From: Pseudovibrio ascidiaceicola
Lineage (GTDB): Bacteria; Pseudomonadota; Alphaproteobacteria; Rhizobiales; Stappiaceae
NCBI RefSeq assembly: GCF_900114245.1
Contig: NZ_FOSK01000010.1
Location: 124,001-188,000, forward strand
Reading direction: 5' to 3'
DNA length: 64,000 nucleotides
Below the pieces are notes generated by a model, which was given only the letters and a program-made list of their open reading frames with translations, searched no databases and was not told the DNA's origin. This document shows positions 1 through 9,980 of this stretch, piece after piece (within the stretch, counting starts at the first letter, position 1; each line of letters starts with the position of its first letter). The position numbers and the translations under genes are program-made.

Positions 1-518
1 TCAATATCGCTTTAATTGAGAATGGAATGCCCACCAAAGGCGTTATCTTTGCCCCTGTGACCGGTGAGCTGTTTTGGGGGCACGTTGGACAAGGTGCCTA
101 CCGTGCGGAAGTCAAAGGGCTTGAGTTGGGGGAGGCTGTTGAAATGAGCTGTTCTGCCTTTGCTGAAGAGCTGCGGGTTCTTGCTAGCCGATCGCATCGC
201 AGTGAACGGACCAATGCTCTGTTAGAGAAATTGGAGAACTCGTCGATTGTTGCTGCTGGGTCGTCTTTGAAATTTTGCCGGTTAGCAGAAGGTAAAGCCG
301 ATTTTTATCCGCGTATGGAGCCGACGATGGAGTGGGATACCGCAGCCGGGCAGGCGATCCTTTGTGCAGCTGGAGGAGCCGTCATTGTCGAGGGTGGAGC
401 GCCACTTGCATACGGCAAGCTCAAAACCCTTCAGGGCAAGCCTTTCGCAAATCCGTGCTTTTTAGCAGTCGCGGACGAAAAAATTATTTCCCATTATGGC
501 TTAAGGTCGGGTTGGTAA
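1..518 (+). CDS. cysQ: 3'(2'),5'-bisphosphate nucleotidase CysQ, 3' part
   Basis: This is the C-terminal part of an inositol-monophosphatase-fold enzyme; the start lies before the window and the frame is open from base 3. CysQ hydrolyses 3'-phosphoadenosine 5'-phosphate (PAP) to AMP, which removes the by-product of PAPS reduction in sulfate assimilation. The visible 171 residues contain EWDTAAGQAIL, the WDxAAG metal-binding motif of the family, followed by the expected glycine-rich segment. The order cysQ, cysD, cysNC, all on one strand, supports the assignment over a generic inositol monophosphatase. About 70 bases separate it from cysD, so they may be co-transcribed. Confidence 0.88.
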   Translation, partial: NIALIENGMPTKGVIFAPVTGELFWGHVGQGAYRAEVKGLELGEAVEMSCSAFAEELRVLASRSHRSERTNALLEKLENSSIVAAGSSLKFCRLAEGKADFYPRMEPTMEWDTAAGQAILCAAGGAVIVEGGAPLAYGKLKTLQGKPFANPCFLAVADEKIISHYGLRSGW

Positions 519-589
519 GCTTCGGCGCATCAATGCTCAACCGTTAAACTCTGGTCCAAGACTTAACGACACGTCCTTTGGAGACCGTG

Positions 590-1498
590 ATGGGCATTGA
601 TAGCCAGTCGCACTTGCGACGACTAGAAAACGAGAGCATTCATATTATTCGCGAGGTAGCAGCAGAGTTTGACAACCCTGTGATGCTTTACTCTATTGGT
701 AAAGACAGCGCGGTGATGCTGCACCTTGCTCTTAAAGCCTTTTATCCTTCCAAACCTCCATTTCCTCTTTTGCACGTGGATACCACGTGGAAGTTTCAGG
801 AGATGATTACCTTTCGTGACTACACGGTAGATAAGTATGGGCTCGACCTGATCGTTCACACGAACGAAGAAGGTGTTAAAAACAACATCAATCCATTTGA
901 TCATGGCAGCTCCAATTATACGCACATCATGAAAACGGAAGCGCTGAAAGAAGCACTCACGCAATACAAGTTTGATGCAGCCTTCGGTGGGGCGCGGCGT
1001 GATGAAGAAAAATCTCGCGCAAAAGAACGCGTTTTTTCGTTCCGTTCTGCGAGCCATGGTTGGGATCCTAAGAACCAGCGCCCGGAACTGTGGTCACTTT
1101 ATAATGGTCGGATCGCCAAGGGTGAGTCTATTCGCGCATTCCCGCTCTCCAATTGGACTGAGCTGGATATCTGGCAGTACATTCTGGCTGAAGGCATTGA
1201 AATTGTGCCGCTCTACTTCTCTGCCAAACGCCCTGTGGTTGAGCGGGATGGTACTTTGTTGATGTTGGATGACGATCGTTTTCGTCTGGAGCCGGGTGAG
1301 AAAGTTGAGCAGCGTGATGTTCGTTTCAGAACTCTTGGCTGTTACCCGCTGACTGGAGCTGTGGAATCCACAGCTGACACTCTTGAGGACATTGTGAGTG
1401 AGATGCTCATTGCACGGACTTCTGAGCGTAGTGGTCGCCTGATTGACCATGACAGCTCCGGCTCTATGGAAAAGAAGAAGCGTGAGGGGTATTTCTAA
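590..1498 (+). CDS. cysD: Sulfate adenylyltransferase subunit 2 (CysD)
   Basis: CysD is the small catalytic subunit of ATP sulfurylase; with CysN it makes adenosine 5'-phosphosulfate from ATP and sulfate in the cytoplasm. The ATP-pyrophosphatase P-loop appears as [10 protein letters not shown] from residue 35, and the C-terminus has the usual family ending rich in basic residues. I chose the ATG at 590 because GGAG at 580-583 sits six bases upstream; it gives 302 residues, the same as the E. coli protein. A longer TTG start at 578 has no comparable ribosome site. The stop codon abuts the ATG of cysNC (TAA then ATG), so the two subunits are translated in tandem. Confidence 0.97.
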   Translation: MGIDSQSHLRRLENESIHIIREVAAEFDNPVMLYSIGKDSAVMLHLALKAFYPSKPPFPLLHVDTTWKFQEMITFRDYTVDKYGLDLIVHTNEEGVKNNINPFDHGSSNYTHIMKTEALKEALTQYKFDAAFGGARRDEEKSRAKERVFSFRSASHGWDPKNQRPELWSLYNGRIAKGESIRAFPLSNWTELDIWQYILAEGIEIVPLYFSAKRPVVERDGTLLMLDDDRFRLEPGEKVEQRDVRFRTLGCYPLTGAVESTADTLEDIVSEMLIARTSERSGRLIDHDSSGSMEKKKREGYF

Positions 1499-3424
1499 AT
1501 GAACAAGATCGCGCCAGTGGCAGAAGCTTTTGATCTGTCCACCTATATCAACTCACAAGAGTCTAAAAGTTTCCTGCGGTTTTTGACCTGCGGCAGTGTT
1601 GATGATGGAAAATCCACGCTGATTGGTCGTTTGCTCTACGATACCAAACTGATTTTTGAAGATCAGCTTGCCGCGCTTGAAAAAGACAGTCGTAAGCACG
1701 GAACCGTTGCGGATGAAATTGATCTTGCTTTGCTCGTGGATGGCTTAGAGGCTGAACGGGAGCAGGGGATTACTATTGATGTTGCTTACCGCTTTTTCTC
1801 GACTGAAAAACGGAAGTTTATTGTTGCTGATACGCCTGGGCATGAACAGTATACACGGAACATGGCGACCGGTGCGTCGACAGCAGATCTTGCAATTTTG
1901 CTGGTTGATGCGCGCAATGGATTGCTGACGCAGACACGTCGCCATGCGTTTATTGCATCTTTGCTGGGTGTGCGTCATGTGGTTCTGGCAGTCAACAAGA
2001 TTGACCTTGTTGACTATGACCAAAAGCGGTTTGAAGAGATCAAGGCGGAGTTTGAGAGCTTCTCATCTGGCTTTGATTTTAACACTAGTGAAGTCATTCC
2101 GCTTTCTGCGCGTTTTGGTGACAACGTCACCACCAGTAGTGAGAAACTTAGTTGGTTTAATGGACCGACCTTGCTTGAACATCTTGAAAATGTTGAGCTT
2201 GGAGAAGAGCACAGTGAAGCAGCGTTTCGTTTTCCAGTTCAGTGGGTAAACCGCCCAAATCTGGATTTTCGCGGGTATAGCGGCACCGTTCGCGGCGGGT
2301 CTGTCAATGTTGGTGATGAAGTTGTTGTTGCTCAATCCGGTAAAACCAGCCGTGTTGAGAAGATTGTGACCATGGACGGCGATCAGGTGCGAGCTGATGA
2401 CGGTCAGTCGGTCACTCTGACATTGACTGATGAGATCGACATTTCTCGTGGTGATGTTCTGGCTCCGGCGCATTCACGTCCTGATGTAAGTGACCAGTTT
2501 GCCGCCCATCTGATCTGGATGTCTGAAAATGCAATGTTGCCCGGGCGTCCATACCTTTTGAAGTGTGGTACTAAAACGATTGGGGCAAGTGTTACTGAGA
2601 TCAAGCACAAGGTAGATGTGAACACGTTCGATCATCACGCGGCAAAGCAGCTTGCTCTGAATGAAATCGCGTTCTGTAATCTGGCACTTTCTGAAGCTAT
2701 TGCGTTCGACCCATATGAAGCAAACCGGGATACTGGCAGCTTTATTCTCATCGATAGAATGACGAATGAGACTGTTGCTGCTGGTCTGATTTGGTTTGGT
2801 TTGCGACGGGCGACTAACGTCCATCGTCAAGCTTTGGATGTGAATAAGAAAGCGCGTGGTGGCCTTAAAGGACAAAAGCCTGCCGTTCTGTGGTTCACAG
2901 GCCTTTCCGGCTCCGGGAAATCTACCATTGCGAATGCGGTTGAACAGAAGCTACTGAGCCTTGGACGGCATACCTATCTGCTTGATGGTGATAATGTGCG
3001 CCATGGTCTGAATAAGGATCTTGGATTTACTGATGCTGATCGCGTTGAGAATATCCGGCGTGTTGCTGAAACATCCAGACTTTTTGTGGATGCAGGGTTA
3101 ATCACACTGGTTTCCTTTATTTCCCCGTTCAAGGCCGAACGTCAGCTCGCTCGTGATTTGTTGGATACAGATGAATTCTTCGAGATCTTTGTCGATACGA
3201 CGCTCGAAGAATGTGAAGCACGTGATCCTAAAGGTCTTTATGCCAAGGCTCGGAAAGGTGAGATTTCTAACTTTACCGGGATAGATAGCGCGTATGAAGC
3301 ACCTGAGGCTCCAGAATTGCATCTGAAAACGGCAGGGCGCACTGTTGAGGCTCTGGCTGATGAGATCGTCGATCGTCTGCTTAAAGATGGCTATATTGGG
3401 TCGGATAACACTTGGGTCATTTAA
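1499..3424 (+). CDS. cysNC: Bifunctional sulfate adenylyltransferase subunit 1 / APS kinase (CysNC)
   Basis: This is a fusion of the CysN GTPase and the CysC adenylylsulfate kinase, 641 residues. The N-terminal EF-Tu-like G domain shows GSVDDGKST (residues 32-40), DTPGH (111-115) and NKID (166-169). Beta-barrel domains follow. The C-terminal kinase has its own P-loop GLSGSGKST near residue 470 and the APS-kinase signature [18 protein letters not shown] hydrolysis drives APS synthesis by CysD, and the CysC part phosphorylates APS to PAPS. The same fusion is known as NodQ/CysNC in rhizobia. A Rho-independent terminator follows at once, ending the cysQ-cysD-cysNC unit. Confidence 0.97.
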   Translation: MNKIAPVAEAFDLSTYINSQESKSFLRFLTCGSVDDGKSTLIGRLLYDTKLIFEDQLAALEKDSRKHGTVADEIDLALLVDGLEAEREQGITIDVAYRFFSTEKRKFIVADTPGHEQYTRNMATGASTADLAILLVDARNGLLTQTRRHAFIASLLGVRHVVLAVNKIDLVDYDQKRFEEIKAEFESFSSGFDFNTSEVIPLSARFGDNVTTSSEKLSWFNGPTLLEHLENVELGEEHSEAAFRFPVQWVNRPNLDFRGYSGTVRGGSVNVGDEVVVAQSGKTSRVEKIVTMDGDQVRADDGQSVTLTLTDEIDISRGDVLAPAHSRPDVSDQFAAHLIWMSENAMLPGRPYLLKCGTKTIGASVTEIKHKVDVNTFDHHAAKQLALNEIAFCNLALSEAIAFDPYEANRDTGSFILIDRMTNETVAAGLIWFGLRRATNVHRQALDVNKKARGGLKGQKPAVLWFTGLSGSGKSTIANAVEQKLLSLGRHTYLLDGDNVRHGLNKDLGFTDADRVENIRRVAETSRLFVDAGLITLVSFISPFKAERQLARDLLDTDEFFEIFVDTTLEECEARDPKGLYAKARKGEISNFTGIDSAYEAPEAPELHLKTAGRTVEALADEIVDRLLKDGYIGSDNTWVI

Positions 3425-3450
3425 GCCACGATAAATCGAAATGATGTCAA

Positions 3451-3479
3451 AGCCGGGGACTTCTGTTCCCGGCTTTTTT
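3451..3479 (+). terminator. Rho-independent terminator after cysNC
   Basis: AGCCGGG (3451-3457) pairs with CCCGGCT (3468-3474), extended by three more pairs to a four-base loop, and a run of six T follows. It lies 27 bases after the cysNC stop. Its presence argues against the upstream ATG start for the next open frame. Confidence 0.9.
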
Positions 3480-3632
3480 GTATCGGCTTGCTTTGAAAAC
3501 GCGAAAAATCCTGTTTTTCTCGGAGATGATTTCTTTACCAAACACATGCCAAGCAATTTTTTGAAGGACAAAACTCCGCTAGTTATCGCTGAGTTCCAAC
3601 TGCTCTCTGTAAAAGACTCCCGGGAGGGTCTG

Positions 3633-4223
3633 ATGCCTAAAGCACTAAAAAAGTACAAGAATGTCAAAGAATTCCTGAGCGGCGTGCCTGCCTTCAAAAA
3701 AGAAATGGAGAAGAAGCATAAGCTTCCAGCCAAGGACATCGTTCAATACGGGAAGCTAACGAGCGATAAAAACGCTATCGAGAAGAAGTATTTGTCGCTT
3801 GTTGAGGATGAGCCCAAGCTGCGGAAAATCTCTGGTGATATTGAAAGAGCAGAAAAAGCAGTTAAAGGCCTTTCAAAAGCTCAGGATGAGTACATCAAGG
3901 CGCATGATGCGGTCGATAAAATTAGCACAGGTATGAAAAAACTAGAGGCTTCTGTCAGCGGAGACAAAAAGCAGCTCCAAGGGAACGATAAGTACCAGCA
4001 GCTTCGTCAACATTTGGATGCTGCGAACAATAGTTATGCCGCTGCGGAAAAAAAGATTGCGCAAAGAGCAGCTCTTCAAAAGCAATTTGAGCAGCTTCTG
4101 GACGTCTACGACAAAGAGAAAGACAAAATTGCAAAGAGTTATGGGGTCACTCTGACCACCGATGCAAAAAGCCTGATCGTGCTCATGGGTAAAAGCGCTG
4201 AGTATTCGATGATCATCGGGTAA
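3633..4223 (+). CDS. Hypothetical lysine-rich coiled-coil protein
   Basis: I do not recognise this 196-residue protein. It is very rich in lysine and glutamate, has no signal peptide or membrane segment, and from about residue 45 to 165 has long heptad-like stretches (for example KAVKGLSKAQDEYIKAHDAV) that suggest a coiled coil. It ends in a less polar segment. I chose ATG 3633 because GGGAGGG lies five to eleven bases upstream. The in-frame ATG at 3441 would run the frame through the cysNC terminator. The residues encoded between the two starts look uncharacteristic. It stands in the same orientation as the next coiled-coil gene, 124 bases away, so the two may form a unit. Confidence 0.6.
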   Translation: MPKALKKYKNVKEFLSGVPAFKKEMEKKHKLPAKDIVQYGKLTSDKNAIEKKYLSLVEDEPKLRKISGDIERAEKAVKGLSKAQDEYIKAHDAVDKISTGMKKLEASVSGDKKQLQGNDKYQQLRQHLDAANNSYAAAEKKIAQRAALQKQFEQLLDVYDKEKDKIAKSYGVTLTTDAKSLIVLMGKSAEYSMIIG

Positions 4224-4347
4224 AGCAATTGATGCGATGCAGAGATCGGGAATGCCTCTTTATCTGCCAAACGTTCCAGTGGAAGCGAATCTGGCTTGTG
4301 GTTGCGCCTCTACGTTTGTGATGTTTCTCTTGTGTTAGGGCCCGGCC

Positions 4348-4998
4348 ATGATCACAGTTACACGACATTACAAGAGCATTGATCACTTCCTGAAGCACGG
4401 GGTGAGAGGTGTTAGAGATTGGGATCTGAGCAAAGAGGCTCTTGCCCAGTACAAGGCAATGCTTGCAGATCGAGACATGATGAGACGGTGGGCGCACTTT
4501 CAGGGCGGTGACTACGACCTTGAGGAGCTTATGGAGCAAGGAGAGGTGGAACTCGCAGAGATTGATGATGAGCTTGCTGCTGCTGAAGATGTGTGCCGCC
4601 ACCTTTCTAAGAAGCTGATGCGGTTGGAGAAGCAGACCAGAGGTGCAGGGTCTGCCAGATATCAAGCTTTGCAGAATGAGTATGAGGTAACTGCCAGAAA
4701 GTACGATTTGCTCGATGAAAAACTGCAGAGACTGAAAGGCCAAAAACAAGAGTTTAGCCAAAGGAAGAAACGCCTCAGAAAACAGAAGGCAAGGACTTCA
4801 GAGAATGCGCAGGTCTGCGTTACAAGAACAGATGATCGCCTCGTTGTCCGCATCGGCGGGCGTATATACGAAGTCGTTCCTTTCAATGTAAAGGTCCGCA
4901 GGAAAAGGAGCTATAAAAGCACTGATCCATTTCCCGGTCAGGAGAGATCCTTGAAAGCGCTCGCATCCAAACAGAAGCTTCTTAATCAACGCAGATGA
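4348..4998 (+). CDS. Hypothetical coiled-coil protein
   Basis: This is an unrecognised protein of 216 residues. Residues about 65-150 form a charged helical stretch with heptad character (EVELAEIDDELAAAEDV, then basic repeats such as KRLRKQKAR). The last third has a short beta-like segment (DRLVVRIGGRIYEVVPF) and a strongly basic tail. There is no signal peptide, membrane segment or catalytic motif that I can identify. AGGG seven bases before the ATG is a fair ribosome site. With the gene at 3633 it separates cysNC from kdsA. Both could be structural or scaffold proteins, but nothing in the sequence shows a function. Confidence 0.6.
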   Translation: MITVTRHYKSIDHFLKHGVRGVRDWDLSKEALAQYKAMLADRDMMRRWAHFQGGDYDLEELMEQGEVELAEIDDELAAAEDVCRHLSKKLMRLEKQTRGAGSARYQALQNEYEVTARKYDLLDEKLQRLKGQKQEFSQRKKRLRKQKARTSENAQVCVTRTDDRLVVRIGGRIYEVVPFNVKVRRKRSYKSTDPFPGQERSLKALASKQKLLNQRR

Positions 4999-5169
4999 AG
5001 GGAAGGATGTGAACTTGTTTGACGCTGGTGTAACCTGCGGGTTTCCGAAGGTGTGCGCCTCGTAAAACCTTCATCAAAGGCACAACAGGGCGTTCACGCA
5101 CTTGTAATTTTGAGCCAAAGCGCCTAATCAACTTTTGGATTATATTCACGCCTTTAAGGAGATCTCTTC

Positions 5170-6018
5170 GTGTCTCAACCAAATTCAGAAGTTTCAGTCG
5201 GAAACGCTGTCTTTTCAAATGATAAGCCGTTCTCTCTTATTGCTGGTCCATGCCAGATGGAGAGCCGCACGCATGCCATGGAAATGGCTCAGGCTGTCAA
5301 AGAAATTGCAGAAGAGCTGAACATAGGTTTGGTTTTTAAAGCGAGCTACGACAAGGCAAATCGGACTAGTCTGTCTGCCAGCCGTGGTATGGGCATGGCC
5401 AAAGGTCTGGAGGTTTTTGCAGAGATTAAAGAAACCTACGGCCTGCCGGTGATTACCGATGTACATGAGCCAAACCATTGTGCGCCAGTTAGTGAAGTCT
5501 GCGATGTGTTGCAGATTCCAGCTTACCTGTGCCGCCAAACTGACCTTCTTGTTGCTGCTGCGAAAACCGGCAGAGCGCTAAATGTGAAGAAGGGGCAGTT
5601 TCTCGCACCCTGGGACATGAAAAATGTCATGACCAAAGTGGTTGAGAGTGGCAACTCCAATGTGATGTTGTGCGAGCGTGGCGCAACATTTGGCTACAAC
5701 ACGCTTGTATCAGACATGCGCGCGTTGCCGATCATGGCGGATATGGGTGCACCTGTAGTGTTTGATGCGACCCATTCTGTGCAGCAGCCAGGGGGCCTTG
5801 GTGGCACATCTGGTGGGCAGCGCGAGTTTGTTGCAACACTGGCACGGGCTGCTGTTGCCGTTGGAATTGCAGGCCTGTTTGTGGAGACACACGACGATCC
5901 TGACAACACTACGTCATCTGATGGTCCGAATATGATCCCATTGAACCGACTCAAAGACTTGCTGCTATGGCTGCAAGAGTTTGACCGGATCGCGAAAAAC
6001 GGAAGTTTTACGCTTTAG
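5170..6018 (+). CDS. kdsA: 3-deoxy-8-phosphooctulonate (KDO-8-P) synthase
   Basis: KdsA condenses phosphoenolpyruvate with arabinose 5-phosphate to KDO-8-phosphate, the first step toward the KDO sugar of lipopolysaccharide. The 282-residue protein shows the family motifs LIAGPCQMES near residue 18, FKASYDKANRTS, DVHEPNH, the KKGQFLAPWDMKN block and DATHSVQQPGG. The start is GTG: AAGGAG at 5156-5161 lies eight bases upstream and no ATG is nearby. The next gene is enolase, which makes phosphoenolpyruvate, the substrate of KdsA; a 190-base gap separates them. Confidence 0.97.
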   Translation: MSQPNSEVSVGNAVFSNDKPFSLIAGPCQMESRTHAMEMAQAVKEIAEELNIGLVFKASYDKANRTSLSASRGMGMAKGLEVFAEIKETYGLPVITDVHEPNHCAPVSEVCDVLQIPAYLCRQTDLLVAAAKTGRALNVKKGQFLAPWDMKNVMTKVVESGNSNVMLCERGATFGYNTLVSDMRALPIMADMGAPVVFDATHSVQQPGGLGGTSGGQREFVATLARAAVAVGIAGLFVETHDDPDNTTSSDGPNMIPLNRLKDLLLWLQEFDRIAKNGSFTL

Positions 6019-6208
6019 ATATTTCACGGCACCTAAGGAAAGTGACGAAATACTGCGTTTTTACGTAGAGGTGCGACAAAATACATTCGTTTATTCCCAA
6101 GGATTTACAGAGGAGTACGGTCTCTTCTCTTCCTTGGGGGCAGTACCTCGGGTAAAAGCTCTTAGAGCCAAAATTCCACACTCTACAAGTACATTGGAGT
6201 ACTCTTAG

Positions 6209-7483
<1,275 letters not shown>

Positions 7484-7512
7484 GACCTTCAGTGTTGCTT
7501 GATAATTAGAAA

Positions 7513-7538
7513 AGCCGGTCCATTGGGCCGGCTTTTTT
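7513..7538 (+). terminator. Rho-independent terminator after eno
   Basis: AGCCGGTCC (7513-7521) pairs with GGGCCGGCT (7525-7533) around a three-base loop, followed by TTTTTT. It lies 30 bases past the enolase stop and faces the convergent gene at 7545. Confidence 0.9.
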
Positions 7539-7544
7539 GTTGTG

Positions 7545-7832
7545 CTACATCCGAATGAAGACACTATACAAAAACGAAACAATCTTGAATATTAGCCAGC
7601 CTGCAAACAGATAACCCCACATATATGGCACAGCCAAAACACCCCAAGCAGCCATCATACCAAGATCATAGAACGAATGACTTAGGTCAACGCCTGCTAT
7701 AATGCATTCATTGACACGGGCTTCTGAGAATGAGCAATCTGTAGTTTGGCTGATGACCAACAAGCCAGCGATACTGGTAATCCAGATTCCGATTGGCGCG
7801 AGCATTAAGGCAATGAATGTTTTGAGGCCCAT
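7545..7832 (-). CDS. Small hypothetical membrane protein
   Basis: This 95-residue protein is not recognised. It has a hydrophobic N-terminal segment (residues about 5-27), a central part with two cysteines (TDCSFSEARVNECIIAG) that may face the periplasm, and a second and possibly third hydrophobic segment toward the C-terminus (WGVLAVPYMWGYLFAGWLIF). A small inner-membrane protein is likely. AAGGAT lies upstream of the ATG, but rather far (about 12 bases). It converges on eno, whose terminator ends a few bases before its stop. Confidence 0.55.
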   Translation of the reverse strand: MGLKTFIALMLAPIGIWITSIAGLLVISQTTDCSFSEARVNECIIAGVDLSHSFYDLGMMAAWGVLAVPYMWGYLFAGWLIFKIVSFLYSVFIRM

Positions 7833-7968
7833 ACTTGCAAGTATATCCTTGAAAGTTGAGTTGAGCCACTATTGAAATCCATCAGTTGAAAGCTGGATTA
7901 TACCACATTCATGCCTTTACACACCAATCTCCGGTTCGTTTAGTATTGTTACAACACTGAGCCTGCAA

Positions 7969-8625
7969 TTATTCGCCAGTTTTTGTTTCCTCGGCGTGGC
8001 GGATTGCTGCTGCCAGTGTTTCTGGATTTTCTGCTCCAGCCACCGCAAAGCGGCCATCGATGATGAAGAAGGGCACGCCTGATACGCCAATTTCATGAGC
8101 GCGGACCACATCTGCTTCAACTTCTTTAACGTCCTGATCTGTATTCAGTAGATCAGAAACGAGCTTACTGTTAAGCCCTGCGCGTTCGGCGGCGTTGATA
8201 AGCACTTGCTTATCGGTTAAGTCAGCACCTTCTGTGAAGTAGAGCTTGAACAATTCTTCGACCATCGCGTCCTGCATGCCTTCAGAGCGCGCCCAGCGGA
8301 TCAATCGGTGACTGTCGATTGTGTTTGGGGATTTGGTAATTGCCTCAAACTTGAAGTCAATTTCTTCTGCTGCACCGGCATTGCTTACCTGAGTGTATAT
8401 CTCTTTTGCCCGTTCAGCTCCGCCAAACTTGTCTTCCAGATACTTTTTGCGATCCTTGCCTTCTTTAGGAAGCGTCGCGTCAAGTTGGTAGGGGTGCCAC
8501 TGAACTTTTACGGTGCTGTCCGGCAGCAACATCAGTGCTTTTTCCAGTCGGCGTTTACCGATGAAGCACCATGGGCACATGACATCGGAGATAACATCAA
8601 TGACAATCGGGGCAGTAGTAGACAT
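7969..8625 (-). CDS. DsbA-family oxidoreductase (FrnE-like)
   Basis: This is a 218-residue thioredoxin-fold protein with the redox motif CPWC at residues 17-20 in DVMCPWCFIGKRRLE, typical of the cytoplasmic FrnE / 2-hydroxychromene-2-carboxylate isomerase branch of the DsbA family. There is no signal peptide, so it should act in the cytoplasm as a dithiol-disulfide exchanger or isomerase. The cis-proline region is GVSGVPFFIIDGRFAVAGA, near residue 180, and the usual C-terminal helix follows. It is monocistronic as far as can be seen. Its substrate cannot be deduced. Confidence 0.9.
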   Translation of the reverse strand: MSTTAPIVIDVISDVMCPWCFIGKRRLEKALMLLPDSTVKVQWHPYQLDATLPKEGKDRKKYLEDKFGGAERAKEIYTQVSNAGAAEEIDFKFEAITKSPNTIDSHRLIRWARSEGMQDAMVEELFKLYFTEGADLTDKQVLINAAERAGLNSKLVSDLLNTDQDVKEVEADVVRAHEIGVSGVPFFIIDGRFAVAGAENPETLAAAIRHAEETKTGE

Positions 8626-8701
8626 CTGTATTCTCAGTTATGGGTTTGTCGCGTTAGCTCTACAATCTAACAGGAAAGTCCGATAGTTTTCCATGAAAAC
8701 T

Positions 8702-8717
8702 CTCACAGTTTCGTGAG
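8702..8717 (-). terminator. Possible weak terminator after the receiver/GGDEF-like gene
   Basis: On the minus strand CTCAC and GTGAG form a five-base-pair hairpin with a six-base loop, followed by AGTTTTC. It lies 13 bases after the stop of the gene at 8731. The stem is short, so the call is tentative. Confidence 0.35.
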
Positions 8718-8730
8718 GAGGTGGAAGAGC

Positions 8731-9972
8731 TTATCCGTTGCCCAAGCCTGTGGTACGTACCATGACAAGTACGCGGTTGGAGAGCTGTTCCATGCCTTTT
8801 TTGCTGCGTAGAACAGCAACCGGGCCACGACCTTCAATGTTAGCGACGAAGTCTTCATCACGGCAAACGGCCATGGCTATGGAGAGAACGGTTCCGCTCC
8901 AATACATTTGATGCTGTGCAAATGCCTGAGGATTGCTGCCAGTGAAACGTTCTATGAGCTCAAGAAGATTGAGTTCATAGATGGACTCTCCGCGCCGTTT
9001 CGTAGATTCTTCCAGAAGCTTCAGGTAGTTGAGATATTTTTGCTCGGATAGAAAGTCATCATTATCCTGACGTGCAAGCCATTGGCTGGAAACAGTCAGG
9101 ATTGCATCGGTCAGACGTTGGCGTCTGCCTGCGCGCAAGGCGCTGATGATATGGCCTGTGAGGGCTTTGTCGCTAACGTCGCCGAGCAGGACATCAGTTG
9201 CACCTGCTGAATAGAGAAGGTGTGCAGATTCCTCGTCAACGCTATGCGCAAGTATGGGCAGGTTGAAGTAGCGCGGGTCAGCTCGCAGCCGCTCAATCTC
9301 TTCACAAGCCTGCCATGCAGGCATGTCGATCAGAACAGCTTCAAATCGGCGTGCCGTCAGATAATCCTCCGTCATATCGGAGGAGAACCCGCTCACGATC
9401 TCTACAGGCATATCCAGCAGAGCCTGTGTACGTCCAAAGTGCTTTCCATAGCCAGCGACCAGCAGACCTGCGGACTTTAGCGGGCCGAACTCGATCTTAT
9501 ACTCCGGTAATGGGCCAAACAGGCCGCGGCGCAGGCGTGCTTCTTCTGCTCTATTGGCCAGGCGTCTCAAACCAGCAATGCGTGGCAACAGTACATCTGG
9601 TGGTATCGCATCACTCACGGTCGCGCTTGGCTTTAAATCCAGCGGGACGGGCGCACTGCCAGTTGTAATAATCAGAAGTGGAACTTCAACTCCCGGGCCT
9701 TTTCGAAATTCCCTAATGGTTTGCGTGAGTTCATCAAGCTCAGGAGGGTTATCTTCCTGCCATGGCAAAAGAATGCAGATGGGAAGGACGCTTGCGCCCT
9801 GAAGCTCTTCCATAAGCTGTGCGCTTGTTCGCACTGCGACAAGTCGATCAGACAGAACGGTCAAAGGCTCCAACATATCAAAGACATGATTGTGCACCGG
9901 TGCGATCAGCAGGATTTTGCCCCAACTGGAATCGTGCGTTTCAGTCTCTAATGGTTGGCTATGATCGGCCAT
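8731..9972 (-). CDS. PleD-like protein with degenerate receiver and GGDEF domains
   Basis: This 413-residue protein appears to have the PleD layout: a receiver-like domain (about residues 18-130) without an obvious phosphoacceptor, a second receiver-like domain (about 165-285) with a candidate aspartate in EAVLIDMP, then a C-terminal region that fits a GGDEF fold. At the place of the GGDEF signature it reads EDFVANIEGRGPVAVL, so the catalytic GG(D/E)EF residues are absent and cyclic-di-GMP synthesis is not expected. The assignment rests on pattern, not on a search. The gene starts eight bases after the stop of the ligase-like gene (9981) and is clearly co-transcribed with it. It may act as a regulatory or scaffold pseudo-enzyme. 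Confidence 0.7.
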   Translation of the reverse strand: MADHSQPLETETHDSSWGKILLIAPVHNHVFDMLEPLTVLSDRLVAVRTSAQLMEELQGASVLPICILLPWQEDNPPELDELTQTIREFRKGPGVEVPLLIITTGSAPVPLDLKPSATVSDAIPPDVLLPRIAGLRRLANRAEEARLRRGLFGPLPEYKIEFGPLKSAGLLVAGYGKHFGRTQALLDMPVEIVSGFSSDMTEDYLTARRFEAVLIDMPAWQACEEIERLRADPRYFNLPILAHSVDEESAHLLYSAGATDVLLGDVSDKALTGHIISALRAGRRQRLTDAILTVSSQWLARQDNDDFLSEQKYLNYLKLLEESTKRRGESIYELNLLELIERFTGSNPQAFAQHQMYWSGTVLSIAMAVCRDEDFVANIEGRGPVAVLRSKKGMEQLSNRVLVMVRTTGLGNG

Positions 9973-9980
9973 TCATCCTC

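Noticed and set aside
3441-3632. Upstream extension of the coiled-coil gene to ATG 3441
   Set aside because: It would begin at the cysNC terminator stem, while ATG 3633 has a strong ribosome site.
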